Below, piece after piece: positions 32,973 through 41,192 of a DNA stretch of 64,000 nucleotides. The stretch is from positions 62,001 through 126,000 of the forward strand of contig DASWII010000061.1 in NCBI GenBank assembly GCA_036397755.1. The letters are read 5' to 3'. Source of the stretch: CAMYLY01 sp036397755 (lineage in GTDB: Bacteria > Gemmatimonadota > Gemmatimonadetes > Gemmatimonadales > GWC2-71-9). How positions within the stretch are numbered: the first letter of the stretch is position 1; each line of letters opens with the position of its first letter. The notes beneath the pieces were generated by a model. The model made no database searches. It saw nothing but the letters and a program-made list of their open reading frames with translations, and was not told the DNA's origin. A program made the translations under genes and the position numbers.

Positions 32973-35851
32973 GCCACGCCGTCGGCGACGTCGGCGTACG
33001 TGTCGAGCGGAGGACACGTACACACGAGGTGCCGGTCGCCGTGCGCCGCGTCGATGCGTCCCACGGCCGGCCAGAGCTTCGCTTCGCGGGTGGCCGGGGT
33101 GGGGAATGCGGCGAGCTCGCGCGAGTAGGGGCGGTCCCACACATCTGCCGCAACGTCGGACAGCGTGTGCGGCGCCAGCTTCAGCACATTGCGATCGGCG
33201 TCCGACTCGCCGCGCTCGACCGCGCGTATCTCGTGTCGAATCGCGATCAGCGCATCGCAAAACCGGTCGAGCTCCGCCTTCGACTCGCTCTCGGTCGGCT
33301 CGATCATCATGGTTCCGGGAACCGGGAACGACACGGTCGGCGCGTGAAATCCGTAGTCCATGAGCCGCTTGGCCAGATCGTCGACCTCGATGCCGGCAGA
33401 CTCCTTGAAGGGTCTCGTGTCGATGATGCACTCGTGCGCGATGAGTCCGTGCTGGCCGGAATACAGCAAGTCGTACTGGCCTTCGAGCCGCTTCGCGATG
33501 TAGTTCGCATTGAGGATGGCGACTTTGGTGGCCATCGCCAGTCCCTCCGCCCCCATCAGGGCGATGTAGGACCACGAGATGGGCAGGATCGAGGGACTTC
33601 CCCACGGCGCTGCGGCGATCGTCCCGCAGGGAGACGGGATGCCGAGCGGGACCACAGGGTGATCCGGGAGAAACGCGGCGAGGTGCTCGGCCACACCGAT
33701 CGGCCCCATCCCGGGTCCCCCGCCACCATGCGGAATGCAGAACGTCTTGTGCAGGTTGAGATGGCACACATCGGCGCCGATGTCCCCGGGGCGGCTGAGA
33801 CCGACTAGGGCATTGAGGTTGGCACCATCCATATAGACCTGACCGCCGCCATCGTGCACGATTTCGCAGATCTGACGAATCGTGCTTTCGAACACGCCGT
33901 GCGTGGACGGATACGTGATCATCAGCGCGGCCAGCCGATCCCGGTGCGCGTTGGCTTTGGTCCGCAAATCCTGCAAGTCGACGTTGCCGTTCGGGTCGGT
34001 CTTCACGACGACCACCCGCAATCCGGCCATGACGGCGCTGGCAGGGTTGGTGCCATGAGCCGACTGCGGTATGAGGCACACGTCCCGCGCGGCCTCGCCC
34101 CGCGAGGTGTGGTAGGCCCGGATCGCGAGGAGGCCCGCATACTCGCCCTGCGAACCGGCGTTGGGTTGCAGCGAGATGGCCGCAAATCCCGTGATCTCCG
34201 CGAGCCACTGCTCCAGCTGGGTGAACAGCGTTGTGTACCCGCGGGTTTGCTCGCGTGGGGCGAATGGATGAATGCCGCCGAACTCGGACCACGTCACTGC
34301 CGCCATTTCGGTCGTCGCATTCAGCTTCATCGTGCACGACCCGAGCGGAATCATCGCATGGGCCAGCGACAGATCCCGATTCTCGAGCCGCTTGAGGTAA
34401 CGGAGCATCTCGGTCTCGGCGTGATACCGATTGAACACGGGATGCAGGAGATAGGGTGTCCTGCGCGCCAAGTCCGCTGGGATCCTGGTGTCCGACTCCG
34501 CGGGAGGGACCTCACCCGGAATCGCTCCGAGCAGGCTCGCGAGCATAGCGACCTCCTCGGCGGTCGTGCGTTCGTCCAGGGTGATCCCGATGCTCGTATC
34601 GCCGATCTGTCGCAGGTTCACGTGGTGCGCTGCCGCCGCGTCCAGCGTGGCTCTGACCCTGCCGGCCTCCGCTTCGAGGCGGAGCGTGTCAAAGAAGCGC
34701 TCGTGCACCACGCGATAGCCCGCGGCGGCGGCGGCCTTGCCGAGTGCGACGGCGTGCGCGTGTACGCGCCGCGCGATGCGGCGCAGCCCCTCCGGGCCGT
34801 GATAGACCGCATACATGGCGGCCATGACCGCTAGGAGGACCTGTGCCGTGCAGACGTTGCTCGTGGCCTTTTCGCGACGGATGTGCTGCTCGCGGGTCTG
34901 GAGGGCCATTCGGAGGGCGACGCGGCCGGCGGCGTCTCGCGTGACCCCGATGATTCGACCCGGAACGTGCCGCTTCAGGGTGTCGCGGGTGGCGAAGAAC
35001 GCCGCATGCGGGCCGCCGTATCCCAAGGGAACGCCGAATCGCTGCGAGTTGCCGACGGCGACGTCGGCCCCCCACGTCCCCGGCGGCTCGAGCAGCAGGA
35101 GTGCCAGCAGGTCCGTGGCGACCACCACCAACGCGCCGGTGTCGTGGGCGCGCGTGACGGTCGCTCGGTAGTCACAAACCTCACCGTCCGAGGCCGGGTA
35201 TTGCAGGAGCACGCCGATCGTGTCGTCAGGTAACGGATCATGCAACGGGTCGAGGCGTCGAACCTCGACGCCCCGCGCGGCTGCCCGCGTCTCCACGACC
35301 GCAATCGTCTGAGGGTGGCAGCGGTCGTCCACGGCGAAGACGGCGTGCGTCGAGGTCCTGGCAACCGCGAGGCACAAGCTCATCGCCTCCGCGGCCGCCG
35401 TCCCTTCGTCCAACAGAGACGCGTTGGCCACGTCGAACCCGGTGAGGTCCGAGACCATCGTCTGGAAATCGAGCAGGGCCTCGAGGCGCCCTTGCGAGAT
35501 CTCCGCCTGGTACGGGGTGTACGCGGAGTACCAGCCCGGATTCTCCAGGATGTTGCGCTGAATCACGGGGGGGACGACGCAGTCCGCGTAGCCCATCCCG
35601 ATGAGCGATCGATACACCTGGTTCTGGCTGGCGAGCTCGTGCAGGTCGGCGAGCACGCGCTGCTCGGATCGCGGCTCGGGAAGGCGCAAGGGCTGCGCCA
35701 GTCGGATATCGGAGGGCACGGCCGCGTCGATCAGATCGTCGAGCGATGAGTAGCCGAGCGTCTCCAGCATCACGGCGATATCAGCGGGTCGCGGGCCGAG
35801 ATGGCGCCAGGCAAAGTGGTCTGGATGAGGACCCGACGGCAGGTCAGTCAT
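32969..35851 (-). CDS. gcvP: Glycine dehydrogenase (decarboxylating), P protein
   Basis: 960 residues, the long fused form. It decarboxylates glycine with PLP and loads the aminomethyl group on the lipoyl arm of GcvH. Seen: N-terminal FAWRHLGPRPADIAVMLETL, NASLLDEGTAAAEAM, GGPHAAFFATRDTLKRHVPG, and the PLP lysine in CHLNLHKTFCIPHGGGGPG. C-terminal FHAPTVSFPVPGTMMIEPTE is normal. Follows gcvH by 92 bases and is coupled to the LipM-like gene. A gcvT gene is not in the window. Confidence 0.97.
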   Translation of the reverse strand: MTDLPSGPHPDHFAWRHLGPRPADIAVMLETLGYSSLDDLIDAAVPSDIRLAQPLRLPEPRSEQRVLADLHELASQNQVYRSLIGMGYADCVVPPVIQRNILENPGWYSAYTPYQAEISQGRLEALLDFQTMVSDLTGFDVANASLLDEGTAAAEAMSLCLAVARTSTHAVFAVDDRCHPQTIAVVETRAAARGVEVRRLDPLHDPLPDDTIGVLLQYPASDGEVCDYRATVTRAHDTGALVVVATDLLALLLLEPPGTWGADVAVGNSQRFGVPLGYGGPHAAFFATRDTLKRHVPGRIIGVTRDAAGRVALRMALQTREQHIRREKATSNVCTAQVLLAVMAAMYAVYHGPEGLRRIARRVHAHAVALGKAAAAAGYRVVHERFFDTLRLEAEAGRVRATLDAAAAHHVNLRQIGDTSIGITLDERTTAEEVAMLASLLGAIPGEVPPAESDTRIPADLARRTPYLLHPVFNRYHAETEMLRYLKRLENRDLSLAHAMIPLGSCTMKLNATTEMAAVTWSEFGGIHPFAPREQTRGYTTLFTQLEQWLAEITGFAAISLQPNAGSQGEYAGLLAIRAYHTSRGEAARDVCLIPQSAHGTNPASAVMAGLRVVVVKTDPNGNVDLQDLRTKANAHRDRLAALMITYPSTHGVFESTIRQICEIVHDGGGQVYMDGANLNALVGLSRPGDIGADVCHLNLHKTFCIPHGGGGPGMGPIGVAEHLAAFLPDHPVVPLGIPSPCGTIAAAPWGSPSILPISWSYIALMGAEGLAMATKVAILNANYIAKRLEGQYDLLYSGQHGLIAHECIIDTRPFKESAGIEVDDLAKRLMDYGFHAPTVSFPVPGTMMIEPTESESKAELDRFCDALIAIRHEIRAVERGESDADRNVLKLAPHTLSDVAADVWDRPYSRELAAFPTPATREAKLWPAVGRIDAAHGDRHLVCTCPPLDTYADVADGVA

Positions 35852-35873
35852 GAGGGTATCCTATGAAGGACAA

Positions 35874-35899
35874 CGCCCCGGGAAACGGTCCCCGGGGCG
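35874..35899 (-). terminator. Intercistronic hairpin between gcvH and gcvP
   Basis: A perfect 9-bp GC stem (CGCCCCGGG 35874-35882 with CCCGGGGCG 35891-35899) and an 8-base loop. On the gcvH-gcvP transcript it is followed by TTGTCCTTC, not a clear U-tract, so it may be a weak terminator, an attenuator or an RNA-stability element, and not a full stop. Confidence 0.45.
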
Positions 35900-35943
35900 C
35901 GTCGCGATATGCGCAGCACGATCCACCTCGCACCGGTCGGGGG

Positions 35944-36333
35944 TCACTCCCCGATATGTGATGCGTAATCGGCGGCGGTCAGCAACGTGCTCAGGACGTT
36001 GGGATCCGCCAGGGCAATCTTGATCATCCACCCATCGCCGTAGGGATCCCGGTTCACAACCGCCGGATCGCCATCGAGGGCATCGTTGACCTCGACGACC
36101 TCTCCAGCCACGGGGCAATAGAGCTCCGATACGGCTTTCACGGCCTCGATCGTTCCGAAAGTGGCCATGCGATCGAACGTGTCACCCACCGCAGGAAGCT
36201 CCACGTAGACGACGTCGCCGAGTTCGCCTTGAGCATAGTCGGTAATACCAACAATGACGACGCCGGCGTCGTCCGACGGCTTCACGTACTCGTGCTCTTC
36301 CGTGTAGTACAATGACTCGGGAATGTCTGACAT
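35944..36333 (-). CDS. gcvH: Glycine cleavage system H protein
   Basis: 129 residues from ATG 36333. Lipoyl carrier of the glycine cleavage system: YYTEEHEYVKP, GITDYAQGELGDVVYVELP, and the lipoylation site FGTIEAVKAVSELY with the acceptor lysine; C-terminal GDGWMIKIALADP. It receives its lipoyl group by transfer, for which this region encodes both LipB and a LipM-like enzyme plus LipA. Upstream gene is coaE, 62 bases away. Confidence 0.97.
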   Translation of the reverse strand: MSDIPESLYYTEEHEYVKPSDDAGVVIVGITDYAQGELGDVVYVELPAVGDTFDRMATFGTIEAVKAVSELYCPVAGEVVEVNDALDGDPAVVNRDPYGDGWMIKIALADPNVLSTLLTAADYASHIGE

Positions 36334-36395
36334 GGCCCAGCATCCAGTGGCTAGGGTTCGGGCGAGGGGTAGGTTATTCGCGGGCCCTCCCAGTG

Positions 36396-37481
36396 TCAAC
36401 CTGGCCTGCGGGCCAGGTCCGCGATGTCGTGGACCGGTCGTTCGGTGGTGGTGGTCGCGCCGAGCGATACGTAACCCGACGCACCGGAGTGGCGGCCTCG
36501 CATCTGTTCAGGGTCGACCCACGGTCGCACGTCGATCCGGGCGGCACACCGCGGGTCGTCGAGGCCTGTTTCCCACGCGAGCGCGATCGCCGTGCCGGCC
36601 GATACGGTCGCTGCGCGATAGGCTACCGATCCCTGGGATTCGGTGAGGACGATCGCCCGCTCGGCCAAACCCAACGCGGCCGCGAGGTGCCCGGGATCGG
36701 CGGTGGCCGGTGTCAGGAACGGCGGGATTCCGGTCACGGGCGCGAAGGAGCCGACCGTGAAGAGCGACGTGGGTCCGCCCGCATCATGGGCCCGTGCCAG
36801 GATGCCGGCCGTCGCGGCGGTCCACCCGTCCGCCGTGAGGACGGCTGCCACCGCCGGGGGAGGTGTCCCGGCAGCCTTGGATGCCCCGGCCCGGCGCAGC
36901 GCAGCCCAGGCACCGTGTGCCTGCGTTTCGAGTTGAGCGAGCGTTCCGGCGTTGTCGATGACCAGGTCCGCTGCCGCGCGCTTGTCGGCGGATGGTTGCT
37001 GGGCACGCAGCAGGCTTCGAGCCTCGTCAGCCCCTAGGTCGCGGTGGCGGACAAGACGCTCGTGCCGCACCGTCTCAGGAGCGTCTACGACCACGATGAC
37101 GTCGAAGTCGACGGGGTCGAGTGCTTCGAACAGGAGCGCGATGTCGTGCACGACGACGCAATCGCCGCGGCCCGCGGCCTCGGACTCGCGCAGTGCGCGC
37201 CGGGCCTGGACGGCGGGGTGCACGATGGCATTGAGGGTCGCACGTGCGACCCCGTCTCCCATCACGCGCCGACGCAGCGCGGCGCGGTCGAGCCGTCCGT
37301 CGCTCGTAAGCACTTTGGGTCCAAAAGACCGCACGATGGCCTCGAGCACGGGAGAACCTGGCGCCTGGACCTCGCGGACCAGCACGTCGGCGTCGATCAG
37401 CGTGGCTCCCCAGGCCGCGAACCAACTTGACACGGTCGATTTGCCCGCCGCCACATTGCCCGTAAGCCCGACCCGAAGCAT
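36396..37481 (-). CDS. coaE: Dephospho-CoA kinase with extra C-terminal domain
   Basis: 361 residues from ATG 37481; a TTG start at 37499 overlapping the tdk stop is also possible. Residues 1 to about 205 are a normal CoaE: P-loop VGLTGNVAAGKSTVSSWF, DADVLVREVQAPGSPV, HPAVQARRALRESEA, VVHDIALLFEA, VRHRDLGADEARSLL, and ADLVIDNAGTLAQLETQ. It phosphorylates dephospho-CoA, the last step of CoA synthesis. The remaining ~150 residues, after a proline-rich linker, form a separate domain. Its layout (VLTADGWTAATAGILARAHD, HLAAALGLAERAIVL, a late GRHSGASGY) vaguely recalls PIG-L/LmbE deacetylases with the zinc motif lost. CoaE call is firm; the extra domain is not identified. Confidence 0.9.
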   Translation of the reverse strand: MLRVGLTGNVAAGKSTVSSWFAAWGATLIDADVLVREVQAPGSPVLEAIVRSFGPKVLTSDGRLDRAALRRRVMGDGVARATLNAIVHPAVQARRALRESEAAGRGDCVVVHDIALLFEALDPVDFDVIVVVDAPETVRHERLVRHRDLGADEARSLLRAQQPSADKRAAADLVIDNAGTLAQLETQAHGAWAALRRAGASKAAGTPPPAVAAVLTADGWTAATAGILARAHDAGGPTSLFTVGSFAPVTGIPPFLTPATADPGHLAAALGLAERAIVLTESQGSVAYRAATVSAGTAIALAWETGLDDPRCAARIDVRPWVDPEQMRGRHSGASGYVSLGATTTTERPVHDIADLARRPG

Positions 37482-37495
37482 GTCGGCCGCCGCCT

Positions 37496-38098
37496 TCAAA
37501 GGAGGATGGTCTGCCGCGCGTCCTTGCGAGGTACGTCGTGACAGTGCCGGCAGCGTGCTTCATAGGCTTCGCTTCCGCCCACCATGATGGTGGGCGAATC
37601 GTACGGTGCCGGGCGGCCGTCGATGAGCCGCTGGTTACGCGATGCGGCCTCGCCGCACTTCACGCAGATCGCGTGGAGCTTGTCCACGAACTCCGCGATC
37701 GCCAGCATCTGCGCCATCGGTCCGAACGGTTCACCGCGGAAGTCCGTGTCGGTTCCGGCCACGATCACGCGGACCCCCCGATCGGCGAGAGCAGAGCACA
37801 CGCGGACGATCCCCTCATCCAGGAACTGCGCTTCATCGACCGCCACGACGGTGGCCGCCACGTCGATCAATCGCATGACCTGGGCCGCTGAATCCGCCGG
37901 CTGCGCGTCCACCGACACTCCGTCATGCGTCACCACCTGGTATACGCCGAACCGATCATCGAGGTGCGATTTGAAGACCTGGACTCGCTTCTTGGCGATG
38001 AGCGCCCGCCGGACGCGGCGGATGAGTTCCTCACTCTTACCACTGAACATCACGCCGGTGATCACTTCGATCCATCCCGGCTTGACGGCGTGAATCAT
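37496..38098 (-). CDS. tdk: Thymidine kinase
   Basis: 200 residues, type II TK. P-loop GVMFSGKSEELIRRVRRA, DEAQFLDEGIV (Walker B), GTDTDFRGEPFGPM, a zinc-binding set CVKCG and CRHC, and the lasso-loop region. It phosphorylates thymidine for nucleotide salvage. Its stop overlaps a possible TTG start of coaE. First gene of the long minus-strand run to 25192. Confidence 0.96.
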   Translation of the reverse strand: MIHAVKPGWIEVITGVMFSGKSEELIRRVRRALIAKKRVQVFKSHLDDRFGVYQVVTHDGVSVDAQPADSAAQVMRLIDVAATVVAVDEAQFLDEGIVRVCSALADRGVRVIVAGTDTDFRGEPFGPMAQMLAIAEFVDKLHAICVKCGEAASRNQRLIDGRPAPYDSPTIMVGGSEAYEARCRHCHDVPRKDARQTILL

Positions 38099-38164
38099 GG
38101 TAGCCCCAGAGGGAAGGTGGTGCCGCGGGGGAGGGTACCCCGCGAACCCAGCCCTGGCAAGCGC

Positions 38165-38195
38165 TTGCGGAGCGGCCTATCGAGTCGGTACTAAT
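38165..38195 (+). promoter_or_regulatory. Possible promoter of the HU gene
   Basis: TTGCGG (38165-38170) and TACTAAT (38189-38195) with about 18-19 bases between, some 90 bases before the HU start. Weak consensus match in the 183-base gap between tdk and HU; nothing else notable was seen in that gap. Confidence 0.3.
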
Positions 38196-38281
38196 GTGGC
38201 ATCGACGCGGACGCGCGGGATGCGAAACGGTGCCAGCGAAGCGCGTCACCACCACGACACCAGGTGCCGCAAGGGGGCAGC

Positions 38282-38563
38282 TTGAACAAAACGGATCTCA
38301 TCGAATCGTTGGCCGCGGAGGCGAATCTCTCGAAGGCCGAGGCAGGACGCGCTATCGACGCGCTGTTTGGAACGAGCGGAGTGATCGCCAACGCCCTCAA
38401 GGGTGGTGACAGGGTCCAGATCACTGGATTCGGGACCTTCCAGGCCAGAAAGCGCGCCGCACGGACGGGTCGGAACCCAAAGACTGGCGAGGCCATCAAC
38501 ATCGCCGCCGCGGTGGCACCGGCGTTCAAGCCCGGTCAGGGTCTGAAGGATGCGCTGAACTAG
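38282..38563 (+). CDS. HU/IHF-family DNA-binding protein
   Basis: 93 residues beginning at TTG 38282 (MNKTDLIESLAAEANLSKAE), with AAGGGGGC just before it. A GTG at 38264 would add six residues that HU proteins do not have. Seen: the DNA-binding arm region GFGTFQARKRAARTGRNPKTGE and C-terminal AFKPGQGLKDAL. It is a nucleoid protein that bends DNA. Followed by a strong terminator-like hairpin. A TTG start on an abundant protein may lower its translation. Confidence 0.95.
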   Translation: MNKTDLIESLAAEANLSKAEAGRAIDALFGTSGVIANALKGGDRVQITGFGTFQARKRAARTGRNPKTGEAINIAAAVAPAFKPGQGLKDALN

Positions 38564-38585
38564 CCGCCGATTCGGAACGAGACAC

Positions 38586-38616
38586 GGGGCCCTGCACGGC
38601 CGGCGTGCGGGGCCCC
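38586..38616 (+). terminator. Strong hairpin terminator after HU
   Basis: GGGGCCCTGCACG (38586-38598) pairs with CGTGCGGGGCCCC (38604-38616), 13 bp with one G-U pair and a 5-base loop, followed by GGGCGTTTGG. The U-run is poor, but the stem is strong. It lies between the HU stop and the convergent gene end at 38636, so it may serve both directions. Confidence 0.65.
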
Positions 38617-38635
38617 GGGCGTTTGGCGGGGCCTC

Positions 38636-39940
38636 CTAGCGGAGGTCCAGCGTCACCTTGACCGAGCGGCCACGCAAGTTCGTGGCTTCCAGGCCGCTAA
38701 TGGCTTGTTTAACGGATGGAGTTCGGATCTGGATCAGCGCGAACGTGTCATGCAGGTCCACGCGCCCGACATGGTCGCGCGGGATGCCCGCCGCGTTCAG
38801 CAAGGCCCCCACGAGGTCGCTCGGGCGCAAGCCCTGTCGCCGGCCGCTATCCACGCGCAGATGGACCCAGGTTGGCAGATCCTCTTCGCCGTCGGTTGTG
38901 GACGTCGTGCCGGCGGTCGCGTGCAGCGCAGCCGCGGCGATCGCCGCCGCGTCGTACCGATCGAACAACGGAGCGAGCGCAAGCAGCCCCTCAACCTGAT
39001 CGCCGGTGTGGAGCTGCTGCTCGATGGCCCGCCGGAGCGCTGCCGCACGGTCGCGGGCGCGGTCGACCTCGACCACGAGCCGGACCGACTTGATCGGTTC
39101 CGCAATGCGGCGGAGGTAGGCCTGCTGCCAGGGCCGCGCGAGGATCCACACTTCCGCGGCGAGCCCCGACAGTGCCTCGAACACGTCCGGCGTCGGCAGG
39201 TCGGTCGCGATGGCCAGCGTGGCCTTGCCGGACGCCGCGTCCTCAGCAAGCCGCACGGTCGGATCGTCTCGATACCGCGCCCAGCGGTCCGTCCCCATTG
39301 GGTCCCACAGGATCGTAGAAGAGGGATCGAGCGCATCGAGGGCCCCGGAAACGGCGTCGTGGAGGCGGCGGGCGCCCACAATGGTCACGCGGGCGGGGCC
39401 GAGCGGCTCGGCCGGTGCCGAGACGGCGTTGAGGATCGGAGCACGAGGAGCGTAGCGTTCCACGAAGTCTGCCGCGCCGTCAGGGTCCGAGGTGACCAGT
39501 ACACGCTGGGCGGCTTGATGGTCCGCCAGCACGGCATTGGCCGCTCGGCGATCGGTCGCATTCAATAGCTCGGGCCACAGGACCACGATGCGGCTGAGCG
39601 TGCCGGCCGCCAGCAGCGATCTGCCGGCCAAGCCGAGCGCCGCGCCCGGAGTGGCGACCACCGTGGGGTGTTCGATGCTCTTGAGGAGTCGTGCCGTCCG
39701 CGCAAGCCCGCCAGCCACCACCACGCGCTGCTCGGGCAGAGTGCCCAGGGTCATCCCCACGTCGTCGGTCAGTCCCTCCGCTGGTGCCAGCACCAGGGTG
39801 AGTCCCGTCCCGCGTCCCATCTGGGCGAACAATGGGCCGACCCCCCAACTGGCGGGAGGGCAAACGTAGAGCAGCGGGTTGCCGCTAGTCAGTGCCGCGC
39901 GGTGGCCGGCACTGAACTCGGGCGCGAGAGACGGAATCAC
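38636..39940 (-). CDS. Helicase-like protein with degenerate motifs and DbpA RNA-binding domain
   Basis: 434 residues. The C-terminal ~75 residues match the DbpA/CsdA RNA-binding domain (WVHLRVDSGRRQGLRPSDLV, RVDLHDTFALIQI, LRGRSVKVTLDLR). The N-terminal part has two RecA-like regions laid out as in DEAD-box helicases (TLVLAPAEGLTDDVGMTLG, VVATPGAALGLAG, RIVVLWPELLNATDRRAA), but Walker A (GxGKT) is missing and the DEAD box reads WPEL. It therefore cannot be expected to hydrolyse ATP like a helicase. I read it as a helicase-derived RNA-binding protein, perhaps for rRNA. Alone on its strand between HU and the DmpA gene. Confidence 0.75.
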   Translation of the reverse strand: MIPSLAPEFSAGHRAALTSGNPLLYVCPPASWGVGPLFAQMGRGTGLTLVLAPAEGLTDDVGMTLGTLPEQRVVVAGGLARTARLLKSIEHPTVVATPGAALGLAGRSLLAAGTLSRIVVLWPELLNATDRRAANAVLADHQAAQRVLVTSDPDGAADFVERYAPRAPILNAVSAPAEPLGPARVTIVGARRLHDAVSGALDALDPSSTILWDPMGTDRWARYRDDPTVRLAEDAASGKATLAIATDLPTPDVFEALSGLAAEVWILARPWQQAYLRRIAEPIKSVRLVVEVDRARDRAAALRRAIEQQLHTGDQVEGLLALAPLFDRYDAAAIAAAALHATAGTTSTTDGEEDLPTWVHLRVDSGRRQGLRPSDLVGALLNAAGIPRDHVGRVDLHDTFALIQIRTPSVKQAISGLEATNLRGRSVKVTLDLR

Positions 39941-40037
39941 GGGGTTCCTCGGTTGTCAAAGATGGCGGGGGGATGGTACCCCACGCGGGGGTCGCACGCA
40001 ACGGGGCCGGACGTTGACACGGCCTGCCCTGACGTCA

Positions 40038-41192
40038 ATGCTTGCGGTCATGCTTCGGTCTGGTTGCCGTGCCGCTGCCGCTGGCCTGCTCGTGGCCGCG
40101 TCGAGCGCCGCCGCGGAGGGACAACAGCGTCCGACCGCGCGAGATCTCGGTGTCGCGGTCGGGGCGGTTGCCCGCGGGCCCCTCAACGCCATCACGGACG
40201 TCGGTGGCGTCCGGGTCGGCCATACGACCATCGCGTCGGGCGACTCCCTCAATACCGGTGTGACGGTCGTCCTCCCGCCAGGGGACAATGTCTTTCAGCG
40301 CAAGGTTCCGGCCGCCGTGGTTGTCGGCAACGGCTTCGGGAAGCTCGTTGGCGTGACGCAGATCGAGGAATTGGGGGAACTGGAGTCGCCGATCGTGCTG
40401 ACGTGCACGTTGTGCGTGCACCGGGCTGCGGACGCCCTCGTGACGTATCTGCTCGGGCTGCCAGGGAATGAACTCGTCCGCTCGGTGAACGTGGTGGTTG
40501 GGGAGACGAATGACGGGTTCCTCAACGACATCCGCAGCCGTCCGGTTCAAGCGGGCGACGTACTCGATGCCATCATGCACGCCCGAGCGGGCCCGGTCGA
40601 GCAGGGGTCGGTCGGTGCGGGCCGCGGGACGGTGGCGTTCGGATGGAAGGGGGGGATCGGGACCGCAAGCAGGCAGCTGGACGATTCCTTGGGTGGATGG
40701 ATGATCGGCGTCTTGACCCAGACCAATTTTGGCGGGGCACTGACGATCGGTGGTGCCCCGGTCGGGCGCGAGCTCGGGGTCAGCGATCCACGTGAGCCCA
40801 CGCACCGTGGTGGACAGGCAAGGGATGACCGGGAGGGGTCGGTGATGATCGTGGTGGCCACCGACGCACCGATCGACGCGCTGGGTCTCACGCGGATGGC
40901 TCGCCGAGCCCTGGTGGGCATGGCGCGCACGGGAAGCGCGATGTCGAGCGGGTCTGGCGATTACGTCATTGCCTTCAGTACCGTATCGCGGTCGGAGTTT
41001 CCCGCCGGCGGTGGCTTGCGCGGGGCCGCCCTGAGCCCGTTCTTCGTTGCGGTGGCGGACGCGAGCGAAGAGGCGGTCTACAACTCATTGTTGCAGGCAA
41101 CGGACGTGCACGGCTTCCGTGGGTTGGTACGAGCGCTCCCTGTGGATTCGACCGTTGCCATTCTCCAACGCTACGGGGTGATACCACCGTGA
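40038..41192 (+). CDS. P1-family (DmpA-type) aminopeptidase, exported
   Basis: 384 residues from ATG 40038; ATG 40050 is possible. N-terminal signal peptide (AAAAGLLVAASSAAAEGQ). DmpA/BapA-family Ntn hydrolase: ITDVGGVRVGHTTI, VVVGNGFGKLVG, GTVAFGWKGGIGTASR, and the region around the self-cleavage site REGSVMIVVATDAP, where the serine after Gly becomes the new N-terminal nucleophile, then ARTGSAMSSGSGDYVIAFST. Cleaves N-terminal (including beta- or D-) amino acids from peptides. GTGA overlap with the aminotransferase gene. Confidence 0.92.
   Translation: MLAVMLRSGCRAAAAGLLVAASSAAAEGQQRPTARDLGVAVGAVARGPLNAITDVGGVRVGHTTIASGDSLNTGVTVVLPPGDNVFQRKVPAAVVVGNGFGKLVGVTQIEELGELESPIVLTCTLCVHRAADALVTYLLGLPGNELVRSVNVVVGETNDGFLNDIRSRPVQAGDVLDAIMHARAGPVEQGSVGAGRGTVAFGWKGGIGTASRQLDDSLGGWMIGVLTQTNFGGALTIGGAPVGRELGVSDPREPTHRGGQARDDREGSVMIVVATDAPIDALGLTRMARRALVGMARTGSAMSSGSGDYVIAFSTVSRSEFPAGGGLRGAALSPFFVAVADASEEAVYNSLLQATDVHGFRGLVRALPVDSTVAILQRYGVIPP

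Noticed and set aside
36334..36395. A glycine riboswitch before gcvH.
   Set aside because: Only 62 bases separate coaE and gcvH and none of the tandem aptamer features are visible.
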